In this document: positions 38,116 through 49,452 of the stretch, one piece after another | Layout of the letters: the number at the start of each line of letters is the position of its first letter | How positions within the stretch are numbered: the first letter of the stretch is position 1 | NCBI GenBank assembly: GCA_963693315.1 | Contig: OY856187.1 | Span: 425,188,429-425,252,428, forward strand | Direction of reading: 5' to 3' | Source of the DNA: Diogma glabrata | Taxonomy: Eukaryota > Arthropoda > Insecta > Diptera > Cylindrotomidae | DNA length: 64,000 bases | Translations under genes and position numbers: made by a program | Notes under the pieces: model-generated | Told to the model about the DNA's origin: nothing | The model's input: only the letters and a program-made list of their open reading frames with translations | Databases searched by the model: none

Positions 38116-40687
38116 TTAAAGAAATGTTGTCCAATAAACTATATTTAAAATAAAAAACGAGAAGGGGAAAAAGAAACGTGAGAATTGATCAATATATAAC
38201 GCCGTTTCACGTCCATTGCAAAATGTATCATACTGTGGTAGCATTACGGATGGACGATGGTCACCATTTTTAAAATCATCAACATCAGATGATCGCATAT
38301 CTTCATCAGAATATCCTTTCATAACTTTTGTTGCAACAGGTCCCATATAATTGTTGACCACAGCAAATTCCATTAATGATAGAAAAACAAAAACTGAACA
38401 CGATGACATCCATACATCGATTGCTTTTACATAAGAGACTGGTGGTAAATTTTGTTGCGATTGTGTATTTTGAGTGGCTGTGGAGTATGGTTTTAAAATA
38501 AAAATAAATGATATAGTAAATAAGGCTATACTTTTATACCTAATGTTAAAAGTGATGTTACACCGAGTGTTACTCTGGCAGGAATCGCTTCTGGTTTGAT
38601 CCAAAAAGAAATCCATGACATAACAACGATTAAAGCTGATGGTATGTATGTATGAAATAAATGATATCCTATTCGACGTCTTAAATTAAAAACTATAGCC
38701 AGGCATGTAAAATTTCCTGAAATATATAATTATTACTATTAGTTGTTTTCAAATTGATCTGCACTGAAGATAACTGTAAAATTACATTGTTTTTGGTTTT
38801 AGTTACTCGTACATGTCAATACAAACTACTAAATTATGAACTAAATTTATAATAAGAGTATATAGTTATATACTTTACGATAACAAAAATAATTAAGTTT
38901 GAATAAAATAAAATTAAAAGAAAACATATTGGTTTTTGTAGCTAGAACTAGGACACTATCTAATTTTAAAGTTATATGTTATTTGCAGCCATACAAAATC
39001 CAATAGTTCACACATTTTGAAAAAGGTATTTTATAGTCTTTGTTGTTGCGCCTGAGTTGCGAATATCATATTATGTTAACCTTCACGTGAACAGTATCTA
39101 CCCGGGTAGATATCACGGTTTTTGTAATTCAATAACTTTAGATATTTAGATATTTTTTTTCATTTTTTCTTATATGAAAATTTTTACTGGTCAATGTGAA
39201 AAACAAGTAACTTTATTTTTAAATATATGCTTTTATTGTATGCTTACACAAAAGTAAAATAAATACACAGTTACGTTTGTTGATATTATGATTTATGTAA
39301 TATCTACCGGTGTAGATATTGTTCATATTAGTCGCTAAAAATTTCCGTTCACGTGAAGGTTAAATAAAAATAGTTTACCTGTTGAATATTCAATTGTACA
39401 ATCAGTTGTGTAATTACTAGCAATATCTAACTGTGGTAATTCTATTTCTGAATTAACAACTAATGGATCTGTCATATTCCATATAAATACTAAATCATGC
39501 ACTGTGTGTGATACTGAAAATAAAAAAATCGCAATTATTTATTTCTGTAACAAACAAAAAATTCATAATGTTATTTTATCAATTAAGAGTTTAGATATAA
39601 ACATTACTATAAAACAGTTGCTATTCAAGGAATTCACTCAACAAACCTTTTCAATGAAATTCATGCTCCAAATTTACTACTATTATTGCATGTGCTAGTA
39701 TAATCGCTGAGCATGTGTAATTTTGTTGAGCTAACATCGATTAACTAACTAATAACGAACGATATTTCAAACAAAATTTTTTAATTTATTCCAAAAAACT
39801 GTTTGTTCGTAATTTATATGACAAAGCAAATGCTCCTTCTATATTGACCAATTACGTGCAATTTTTTGAAAGTTATTAATGCATTTAAATAAATCTTTAG
39901 AATTTACGTTATTTTACGGAAGGTTTGATTGGCTTTATGTTCTTTATAGAGAAAATTTTAATGTTGATAATCTGCCTTACACAATAAATTAAAACAAAAC
40001 TAGTATATACAATTCTATTAATCAAACCTGTTTAATTAAGTAAAACTTACAACTTTCTATCATCATCGAGCAAACTTGTGTATCATGTGGGTATGTCTCA
40101 AACTTCATTGCACATGAAAGAACTAACGTCAATCTGCAAATGAAAATTAAAATTAGCAAATTTTAAAGACTTCAATTGTTTAACTTACTTAGACATATAA
40201 AGCAAACTTTTGTCATGATATAACCATAAATAATGATTCGGTATGCTCATTTCATGAAACGTTACTTTCTTGGCATTCTTAAAAAAACAATCCGGCCGCC
40301 AGATATTATGTAACCAATCCACATCCAATATTCGGTACTCTTCACTCATGTTTTCTGGCAATCTTAATCGAGGATCTCTCCAACTTTGAGCAAGAAATAT
40401 GTCTGTTACGTAAGTCTAAAAATATGATTTTATTCTAAAATATACGAATAAATTTAATCAGTTCAATGTTTACCATTGATTCTTCGTTAATTGAATCCAG
40501 TGATAATACTGTAACATGAAAATATACAACAGTTGGTTGTCCTAATAGTTTTGGTGCACGATTTTTATCGTATTCTTTTGAGCGTACTGGAAGTATATCT
40601 GGAAGTGATAAACTGGATTCATAGTTGGTTACTAGTTCTGCACTATCTGTATTATTTCTATTGTATACTATTTTTGTTTGTGATTTT
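38116..40687 (-). CDS. pHCl-1: pH-sensitive chloride channel-like Cys-loop receptor subunit (pHCl-1), exons 2-7
   Basis: Exons: 40687-40474, 40415-40189, 40133-40051, 39513-39379, 38716-38540 and 38477-38116 (stop TAA). Every intron is GT-AG and every junction keeps frame; 399 codons including stop. The extracellular domain has WLHNIWRPDCFFKNAKKVTF, the Cys loop CAMKFETYPHDTQVC (C-x13-C), and a second cysteine pair TDCTIEYSTGNFTC as in glycine, GluCl and pHCl receptors. TM1 is HTYIPSALIVVMSWISFWI. TM2 starts with PAR (anion selectivity) and reads VTLGVTSLLTLATQNTQ. TM3 is VWMSSCSVFVFLSLMEFAVV; TM4 lies at the very end (FFFPFSFFILNIVYWTTFL). The cytoplasmic loop is short. The sequence best matches insect pHCl-1, a chloride channel opened by alkaline extracellular pH. 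Coding must begin further upstream, because the first exon enters in phase 1; a matching exon is at 54123-54205. A MITE sits in the intron 39378-38717. Confidence 0.93.
39076..39363. mobile_element. MITE with TTAA-CCTTCACGTGAAC ends, in a channel-gene intron
   Basis: TTAACCTTCACGTGAACAG at 39076 is mirrored by GTTCACGTGAAGGTTAA ending at 39363. Each arm also carries a small palindrome: ATCTACCCGGGTAGAT on the left and ATCTACCGGTGTAGAT on the right. A TTAA at both edges with CC-starting inverted repeats is the pattern of piggyBac-type elements. The right edge is only 15 nt from the 5' splice site at 39378, yet the splice consensus is intact. Confidence 0.85.
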
Positions 40688-41329
40688 CTAAATTTTTTTA
40701 ACAACAAGTTGAATCGAGAAAAGAAATGGTGTCAGTAAAAATTTAAAAAAATGTTCGTTAGCTTAATATAATTATCTGTATTTTCGTATGGTACGGCAGT
40801 CAACCGGTATGCAAAGCAAAACAGAATAGTTGTTCATTGTTTAATATTAGTTTTTATAGATATTATACACACACATAAACTATTGGGAAGAAAAAATTGG
40901 ACGCTTAAGGTTTTGGGAATGAAATAGCTAACCAACCAATACAATAGATGTTTTGCCAAATTTGTCCTCGGATTTGTCGGTCGCTACGAAATCCTACAGA
41001 AAATCCTGCAGTTAAGGGTGAGCTGGTCCGCGGATTAGATCCATGAACTGTTTTAGCAAATCTACTAACGATCGGAAGGACAGTCAATTCGTTCCAATAG
41101 ACCTGTATTAGTTTTTTTAAAAAACGGAATGACAGTCAATTCGTTGCAGCAGACCTTAGTTTTCTTAAAAATATTTGTAGGATGAATGTTATTAAAAAGT
41201 GGCATAATGCCACAGTTTGTAAAATATCAATATCATGTTAAGTTAATACCAGACAAAGCCAATGCAAAAACTAAATGTTTTCATAATTGAATGTAAAATT
41301 ACAAACATCTGCATTATGTACACTGAGAG
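40688..41329. other. Proximal part of the presumed first channel-gene intron
   Basis: I see no exon here. Two short near-copies of GGA(A)TGACAGTCAATTCGTT occur at about 41075 and 41127. No element boundary could be set before the Helitron-like sequence begins. Confidence 0.4.
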
Positions 41330-42961
41330 AAAAAACTCGATCATTCGGTTGGCACAGTAATTACTTGCTTACGACGATGACATCACATTCGGTTATTGTG
41401 TCTTCAGATAGGAAGATAAGACAACCGAATTTAAGATTATTGTGACAGCAAAATTCGCTTGACGCAAAAGAGGCAGCGGAAGTGACTAACTGGAAGTTGA
41501 GATACAGAACTGTTACAAATCATACTTTAAGCATATTTACCAAATATAGTCAAAATCAGTTATCAGGTGCTGATGTTTTTGAAATTTCAAATGAACAAGT
41601 GCTTGTAAGGCCCCCTACCACTTATCCCGAAATCGTCCAAAAACTAATCACTTTTTATTTTGCTATTCCCATCTCAATCTTTTATCAAAGTGTTATGAAA
41701 ACTGATTAATTAACGAAGTTGGTATGCTCCCAAAAAACTTCAAAAACAAAGTGAGAAAAGTCAGCAGTTGTATGGTGGGGCCCCCGCCGCTATGGTCGAT
41801 GTGCCCCAAAACCTAAGCATTATGTTGTCACATTAATTGAAACCTTTTTCACAAGTTTAATTATAGTCACTTCATTATTGTAGGACACTGAAAAAAATGC
41901 CAAAAAACGCAAAAATTTTACAGGAAGTGAAAACCGGAAGTTAGGCTGCGGAACTGAGGTGAACCGTACTAAATTCTTATGTACCAAGTTTCATCCATTT
42001 TGATTATCAGCTACAGATGTTATTGAGCATTAAAAAACAAGTGCTTCGAAGCTCCCCAACACTCATCAATATCGCTCAAAAAGTAATCAGCTGCTTGCCA
42101 TACATATCTGCATTTTTCGTTGAAGTGTTTCGCTTCAAACAAACATAAAAAACGTAGTGAAAAAATCACCTGTTGTATGGTAGACCTTTGTCTAATACAC
42201 CCCGTAAGATAATAAAATCTTTCTTAGATTGATTGAAACCTTTAAAAAACGTTTCATGAGAATCAAATTGTAACTGTATGCTATAGTAGGGATAAACACC
42301 TGAAAAAAATCCCCAAAAAAACATTTGGTTCCAAACAGTTTTGTAAGTGACAAACCGGAAGTTGTTATGCAGAAATATTGAAAACTGTACTTAAATTTTA
42401 TATACCAAGTCTCAATAAGATTGAAATCCAGGGGTTAGAAATTATTGAAGATTCAAACTACCAGGTTTCGGAATACCGCCCGTCATTTTGTTTAATTTTG
42501 AAATGAATCCAGATCTTCCATTTTGAATATACATCTTTTTTTTTTGCTATTTAGATTCAGGATAGTCCAAAACAAAAGATACCAGAAAACTTGAGGTATG
42601 TAAGATTTTTTTCGATAAATTGTATTCCTTCACACAATTTTCAATTGTGGTGAAGTAAAAAAATTAATAACAAGTAATAGCATGACAATTCATATATGAA
42701 AAATTAGTGATCAAATAAGTTTTTAAGTAAGCTTATTTGATTGATCTCTAACTTATTTGATCGCTAATTTATCATATATCCGAACTGATCAGCTAGAGTT
42801 TTGATTATTTTTCATTCACATATTTAAAAAGAAAAATTAAAAATTATATGCTAGCATTTCTCATTACCACTTTTTGAAATCATTGCTCCTACCTACGTCA
42901 ACAAAATGTCTGTGCAAAAACTTTATTTATAAGCGTAGCAAAGCACGCCGGGTCCTCCTAG
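41330..42961 (+). mobile_element. Non-autonomous Helitron-like element, 3' end at 42961
   Basis: The 3' end reads AGCGTAGCAAAGCACGCCGG then GTCCTCCTAG followed by T. This is a short hairpin (GCGTAGC/GCACGC with one bulge), a few bases, then the terminal CTAG, which is the standard Helitron terminus. The body contains three diverged tandem units of roughly 430 bp, starting near 41475, 41925 and 42345, each beginning AAGTGA...AACCGGAAGTT or a variant. No Rep or helicase sequence lies in this orientation. The 5' end (expected TC) could not be located, so the left boundary given is a guess. Confidence 0.65.
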
Positions 42962-45830
42962 TTTCCAAAAATGTCTTCAATTATATTGTCTGGATTGCCA
43001 ATCAAATTATGAGGAATTTCAATGATATCTGAGCTAAACTGTGGAAAACTTTGCATATCACCATTACCGAGTCTTCTAAGAAATTCTACAAATTCAATTT
43101 CATTAGGGAGAGCTCTCATGTTTTGATTCAATTTCAAAATTTTAAAGATAATAAATTCTTGCCAAGATGTAATACAATTTTCAATTAAAATAGAACTAAG
43201 CCATGCGGTATAACTGGAATAATTTGGCGACAGTCACCGCCCAGTAAAAGAGTTTTACCTGCAAACAGTTTATTTTTATTTTCTTCGTTTGGAGTCAAAT
43301 CTCTTAACAAACGATCAATTAATTTTAAAGCATGAATAGAACACATTGAAATTTCATCTAAAATAATGATTAATACATTATTAATATATGTGCCATGTAC
43401 ACTGTTTGGAGTTATATTTAGCATTGAATTCTCTAATAATGGAATTGGTAATTTGAAAACATTATGCAAAGTTCGCCCCCCCAATCAAAAGAATTGATGC
43501 AATACCACTGAAGGCAGTTACAATACACGAAATATTTAATGAATTAAATTTATGAATGATTGCCGTTTGAACAAAAGTTTTGCCACTACCTGCATGAGCT
43601 GTCAAGAAAATAACATTACTTCCAGTATCATGGAATTGAGCTTCACGGAAAACAATATCAATCACACTCCGTTGCTCATTATTTGCATTTCGTTGCTCAT
43701 TATTTGCATACATTCTATCGAAAACTATAGCTTGTTCTTCAATATCAAAATGACCTACATCGCCAATCTGTAAGTTATATTGTGGAATCGGAAGACCAAG
43801 ATCACCGCATGAAGTATTATGTGTAAGAAGAATTTCATTAATTTCAATCAAGGCTCGATTAATTGACACATCTTCATCGTAATTTCGTAAAAAGTCTTCA
43901 ATCATACTATTTCTAAATTCAATCCATAAAGCCAAAGCATTCGGAGGAACATTCAAACCACAGATAAATGCAAATAATTGACGTAACTGTTTTGGTGATT
44001 GAATTTCTGAAGCTTCAAGTAAACATTCACGCCATTCATTATCATTTGTTGCAATACCTCGAGCTTCACATGCTGCAACAAAAGTAGGGTACTCAACACA
44101 TTCATACATACGTAGATCAGTAAAAGATTTTGGACGGAACAGAAGTAAACGCATATGAAACAATTCTATATCTTTTGGAGAAACCAGATATAATCGAGCA
44201 ACAACTTTATCAGCCTCACGTTGTCTTCTTTTCCACGATTTACTTTGATCATGCCAAACAAAATGTAATGGTTATTCTGTATACAAAAACTCATTAGCTA
44301 AATTATCAATGGTGACTGCACCAGCCACATTACCATTCCTGATATAAACATTTTGTCTATTAGGCAAATGAAAATCAAGTCGAATAATTGTATGAGATTG
44401 AAAAACCATTGGAAATTTAGATATGCGCCAAGCAGCTTCAGTCGAACCAACGTACCGTCCATCCAAATAATCTTGAATTTCATTTCCCACAATCACATCA
44501 TCATTATTCACCGCATTCTCTCCATTCACTCTCAATTCAACATTAGCAGAATCATACCCTTTATATACATACTTGTAAACATATTTCACACTTTTAACAG
44601 TCGTACATATTTCCACCTTAATATGACAATAGAATTTTGCAAGAAGATAAGGATTATATGGAACAACACATCTATTATCAAGAGATGCACCACGTACATC
44701 AACACTCATACCATTATCACGTCGACGATACAAAGGATAACCATGCACAGATTCCTTAGTATTTTCAGAAAAGGGTTTTGGAAAATTCTTACTACATTTA
44801 CCATCTCTCAACGGGTGCTTGGTGTGGTGGTGTGGTGCTTTAAATCCCATACAAACAGAATTGGGATTTAAAGCACCACATGGTCCATGCATCGTATAAC
44901 GTTCCACCTATTCATGTTATTTAGGAAAAAGAATGGGATCAGGGATTTCAGTATATACAAATTTATTTATAATTTCATTTCCATCAATTCTATCTTCATC
45001 TGACAAATTTAACAAAATATGAGCATGCGGAAGACCACGTTTTTGAAATTCAATGGTATATATAAATGCTTTGACAGAACCAGAAGATGGCAAAATTACT
45101 TTACGACCAACTACTTGTATATTATCATCGCCATTGTGATTTTGATGCAAGAAATCTGTTAAATTATTGTACAAATCAGCACGAAGAGCAGATTGATTTG
45201 AACGAATGTAATGAAGCCGTGTACCTTCAATACAAACATACATATCAACAATCCATTGAAGAAATAATTTTTGAGAACGATGCAAAAGACTAAAACCATC
45301 ACGTATAGCAAGGCGATAAGATGCATATTGCACTATTGTAACTTTTGTACGTGGCACATTAGCACGTGAAGTTAAAACTAAATTATGTGGAATATTAACG
45401 TGCCACCCAGTATCACCATTTGGAAACAACAAAGGATAAGCTAAAGGATCCAAAGAAGAATCAAGGACAGAAACAGAACGAATTTTATTTGCATTTTTTG
45501 AAAAAACAATCATATTTCTTTCAAAAGGTGCTTCATCATCATCATTTTCAAAAACAGCAGCCACATCAGTTTGAACAGCATCATTAAATCGACGAATATC
45601 ACATTCTCTGTTAACTTTTATAACCATTGACACATCAGCTTTTCAGAAAGAGGAGGTAAATTAACTTTGTCTTTATGGCAACACAAAGAAAACGCTTCAT
45701 TATTATTTGAAGTAACTTCTCTTGCAAAATGTTTGGCATGACAAAAACGACAACTCATATCCAAAGCACCACAAACATACGAATCAAAGTTACCTGGAAT
45801 CACATTCAAATTCACCACATTCAATTCTAA
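42962..45830 (-). pseudogene. Helitron Rep-helicase, broken into several frames
   Basis: Reading the minus strand from 45830: a cysteine/histidine segment (ALDMSCRFCHAKHF...CCHKDKVNLPPL), then the Helitron-like N domain (45633-44917) ending in the HUH motif RGLPHAHILL. Next (44907-44272) is MHGPCGALNPNSVCM with KYVYKYVYKGYD, the two-tyrosine Rep motif. Then (44163-43462) PIF1-type helicase with Walker A TAHAGSGKTF, and (43484-43185) DEISM...LLGGDCRQIIPVIPHG and NQNMRALPNE near 43130. Stops separate LFPK from RYTMHG at 44917-44907, and frames shift near 44200, 43480 and 43190. The helicase C-terminal motifs are missing: sequence stops at ...IEDIFGN exactly where the opposite-strand Helitron 3' end begins. 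Non-functional copy of an autonomous Helitron. Confidence 0.92.
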
Positions 45831-46753
45831 AAATCAACATTAGCTTCATTGTGTAGAGCATTAACATTACGAATATATACAACACGATCTCTATTATTTC
45901 GTCGACTCGATTTTAGTTTGTAAGGGGAGTCCGCTACATAAAGAAGTAAATTTAATTCGTCTATAACTTTTTTATTTATGATCCAATTTGTGTGAAAAAT
46001 CATTAAAATCTAAGTTACTAATATCAGTTAGCAGTGAAAATTTGAAATAAATCCATCCGCGAATAAAAAAGCCTTAGGCTGTACAAAATTTTCGTTAGCG
46101 TATTAATATATAAGATAAATCAATAACAATAAATCAATTAGTAATATTGAAACCGAAATGGCAACTCAAAAACTTGATCGTATACCGTATTGTGTACCAA
46201 GTAATAACGCAGCTATTTCGTATGCTAATGTTACTAAAAATTTTGTGAAAGTTCACGTTAGTAATTAAATTAATAAAGGAGTAATAATACGTCCAAAGAT
46301 TATCCAGTCACATGATGACACCAGAAATGCAGTTAAAAGTGCCATTAATAGGTATATTACTAAAAACAACTAATGAAGACTCAACCAAACGTCTCCTTGA
46401 AGAAGCTGATAAGCAGCTAAACAAAACATATAATATATCCGAAACAAAAGCACGCAATCCAAGAATAAGAATTTCAAACTTAGAGAAAAACTATTCAAAA
46501 GATGAACTAAAAGACAATTTGGTGTCTCTTAATCAGTTTATAGATAACACTGATGATTCCAATATTGTCTATAGTAGATCATTCAAGTATGGAAATAAAA
46601 CAAGTTGGACATTAACGCTGGAAGTAACTGGTACTCTCTTTCAAAAAATGGTAGACAGGTATGTAAACATTGATTATAACTCTAATTACGTAAAAGAAGA
46701 CATTTATATTAAAAGATGTAGAGTATGTTTAAAATATGATCATATCTCTACTT

Positions 46754-48317
46754 GTTAATAAAGTTGAAAATTCCTTGGTTTCTATTTTGTGTAGTATTAT
46801 TTTAACGTTCTTGATATATTTGGACCTTTAATTTTTAATTATATTTTTTCCATTCTTTAAAAAAACTTCTTTATGTTTTTAAAAAAAAATTTGGTACATT
46901 TTTCAATTGTATTTTGATGGATAACATAATTGAAAGAATATTTTTGTATTAATGGAAAAATTTTATTTTTAATATTGCCGACGTTTCGGAGCTTTTGATT
47001 GGCTCCTTTTTCAAGGCGATTTTGTCTATGGGAAAAGGGATAAAAAATTTCACAATTAAAATATAACCTTAATACACTAATTATAATCTAATCATAAAAA
47101 CTAAGTAAAGCTACACCGTATAAAGCACAATTAATGTACCAGAAAAAACTTTTCACAAAATTAATTTTTAGAAATTTAAAACAAATTAAAAACGAGAAAG
47201 TATAAAAATAAATAAAATATAAAAATAAAAGTAAAAATAAAAATAAAAATAAATTATAGTAGACGACATTCGAATTCGACATTCGAATGTCGTCTACCTA
47301 CTAAATTGTGCTGATTGCGACTCAGTTTACGTTGGTCAAACTAAACAACAACTAAAAACCAGGATCCAAAAACACATCTCTGTTTTTAAACGCCCTGACA
47401 GCTCGAACAACGCCCTAATAGAACACTTTAAAACCACTGGACACTCCTTTGACTTCCAACATCCAAAAATCTTGGCCACACAATCTCACTTCCACCACCG
47501 CACATTTCTTGAATCCTGCTACATAGCCCTTTTAAAACCAAAATCCATAAACTTGACAGCTGACCTCACTTACCTAAACTCCAAATATCTTCCCATCAAA
47601 TCCTTCCAATCCCGCTCCCATACAAGAACCACACCCTCCTCACAATAACTTTTCTTCTCACTTGTGAAAATTAACATCTGTCACTAGGGTTTCTCCTTAG
47701 TTCCCCTCTTTTTCGACTTCTTTCAAATATTGTTTCATATTGCTTTCCCACCAACATTTTTTCTCCTACCGAAACATCATTCGTTCTTAAAAAGTTTTAA
47801 AATATCCACTGTCCATTTCCTATATAGACATCGTCAAATACAAGGTCAGTTTTATAATTTATTTTTATTTTTATTTTTACTTTTATTTTTATATTTTATT
47901 TATTTTTATACTTTCTCGTTTTTAATTTGTTTTAAATTTCTAAAAATTAATTTTGTGAAAAGTTTTTTCTGGTACATTAATTGTGCTTTATACGGTGTAG
48001 CTTTACTTAGTTTTTATGATTAGATTATAATTAGTGTATTAAGGTTATATTTTAATTGTGAAATTTTTTATCCCTTTTCCCATAGACAAAATCGCCTTGA
48101 AAAAGGAGCCAATCAAAAGCTCCGAAACGTCGGCAATATTAAAAATAAAATTTTTCCATTAATACAAAAATATTCTTTCAATTATGTTATCCATCAAAAT
48201 ACAATTGAAAAATGTACCAAATTTTTTTTAAAAACATAAAGAAGTTTTTTTAAAGAATGGAAAAAATATAATTAAAAATTAAAGGTCCAAATATATCAAG
48301 AACGTTAAAATAATACC
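46754..48317 (+). mobile_element. Penelope-like element, 5'-truncated, with inverted arms and 13-bp target duplication
   Basis: CATATCTCTACTT occurs at 46741-46753 and again at 48318-48330, flanking the insertion exactly. The right arm 47852-48314 is the reverse complement of the left arm 46793-47258 (about 465 bp, nearly identical). Between them is the C-terminal part of a Penelope protein carrying the GIY-YIG endonuclease (47286-47648). The arms contain GACGTTTCGGAGCTTTTGAT and CTTTTTCAAGGCG, words of the kind I associate with Penelope-like elements. An inverted copy of the 3' end at the 5' side of a truncated element is a known arrangement for this class. The near identity of arms and target duplication suggests a fairly recent event. 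Confidence 0.92.
47286..47648 (+). CDS. Penelope-like GIY-YIG endonuclease domain (C-terminal fragment)
   Basis: This frame has 120 codons with no start codon, because it is the truncated tail of a Penelope polyprotein whose reverse transcriptase is missing. It begins NVVYLLNCADCDSVYVGQT, matching the GIY-YIG pattern of Penelope elements: VVY for the first box, CADC spacing typical of the Cys-x-x-Cys insertion, and YVG for the second. It continues with KQQLKTRIQKH (the conserved R and H), ALIEHFKTTGHSFD, and a FLESCYIALLKPKSINL stretch carrying the conserved E-x(n)-I-x-L-x-K segment. Ends in ...RTTPSSQ and TAA. The reading frame is undamaged for its whole length. Confidence 0.85.
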   Translation, partial: NVVYLLNCADCDSVYVGQTKQQLKTRIQKHISVFKRPDSSNNALIEHFKTTGHSFDFQHPKILATQSHFHHRTFLESCYIALLKPKSINLTADLTYLNSKYLPIKSFQSRSHTRTTPSSQ

Positions 48318-49452
48318 CATATCTCTACTTCTGAAGTTTGTAGTAAAAAGTTAACGTGCGCTAAATGTTACTGATTAATTACATGTGTTATTAATTACAC
48401 ATCTAAAACAATTGATAAGTAACACCAAAAATATAAATGTATTTACTAATTCTAATAGCAGTCCAACGAGGAACTTAAAAATTGTTTATGCTAATGTTAG
48501 AAGTATAAGAAACAAATTGGCTGAAATTGAATTAATGATACAAACATTTTCGAATATATGATATTATTGTGTTAGTTGAAACATGGCTATATTCAACTGA
48601 AATCAATTTTTTTAATACTCCTGGATTTAAATTTGTATTCAAATGTCGAGATTCGCCTAACAGAGGTACGGCCATATTTGTCAATGAAAATATATAATTT
48701 ATAACTAACAATATTGATGAAAACTTTGAGAAAAATTATAACGCAATTTCAATTACCATCCCTATGGAATATGAGCCCTAAGCTAACTATTGCTACCGCC
48801 GGCGCCGGACCAAAACAACGCTATCTTTCTTGAATTATACGAACATTTTTTAGTCAACAACACAAATGTTTTTGTGATATCGGATGCAAACATCAACCTT
48901 CTGGATGACAATGATAGTGTTACTAACTACAAAGAATTATTAGAGACTTGTAACATGACGATTTTAAATAAACTAAATATAAATAACGCTACAAGAGTAA
49001 CAACTTCCAGCAAAAGTATTATTGATCATTTTATATCAAATAGTAATTTTGATTCCTGTAATATATCTATGCATGATTGGACTAATCTTGATCATAAAGT
49101 AATAATAACAGATTGTTCTTTTGTCAATTACTCTATAGGTAACATGACAAAAAGAACCATAAGTTTAATTGACAAACAGAAATTCAGATTACTAGTCCAA
49201 GAAGAAGTTAATGATATTCAAAAAGAATTAGATTTTGACAAATTGATAAAAATTATTGCAACTGCCAAGAGTAATTCCACGTATACTAAAACTTTAAGAA
49301 CTAGAAATAACAATTGGATTACGTCCGAACTATTAAATAAAATATACATATTAGAAATATTCACTATAAAAAACTTAAAATTCAGCCTCATAATAATACT
49401 TTAAAAGAGAAATACAACCAACTTAAAAAGGAAATTGCCCATGAAATAAAAA

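Larger units (their letters stand above)
46130..49448 (+). pseudogene. LINE with ORF1 and endonuclease, split by a Penelope-like insertion and lacking its reverse transcriptase
   Basis: ORF1 begins MATQKLDRIPYCVPSNNAAI at 46158, breaks near 46270-46310, and continues to YIKRCRVCLKYDHIST at 46758, a gag-like protein ending in what looks like a zinc knuckle. There a Penelope-like element intervenes. After 48331 the reading resumes with the word ...TSEVCSKKLTCAKC, completing the cysteine motif. The endonuclease then follows: LKIVYANVRSIRNKLAEIEL at about 48477, IIVLVETWL, a frame break near 48560, and a 204-codon frame (48790-49404) with VFVISDANINLLDD, SIIDHFISNS and TNLDHKVIIT. Sequence stops at about 49448, against the element starting 49453, with no reverse transcriptase downstream. 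Confidence 0.85.

Noticed and set aside
38478..38616. In-frame extension of the last channel exon upstream to a Met at 38616
   Set aside because: This is intron plus out-of-frame exon sequence; splice sites at 38540 and 38477 restore the TM2 region exactly.
44353..44871. Plus-strand 172-codon frame
   Set aside because: It is antisense to the Helitron Rep region, which shows the HUH-family two-tyrosine motif on the other strand.
47088..48023. Two open frames on opposite strands (47088-47282 and 47730-48023) with the same C-terminal sequence
   Set aside because: They read the same A+T-rich sequence in the two inverted Penelope arms; identity comes from the repeat, not from coding.
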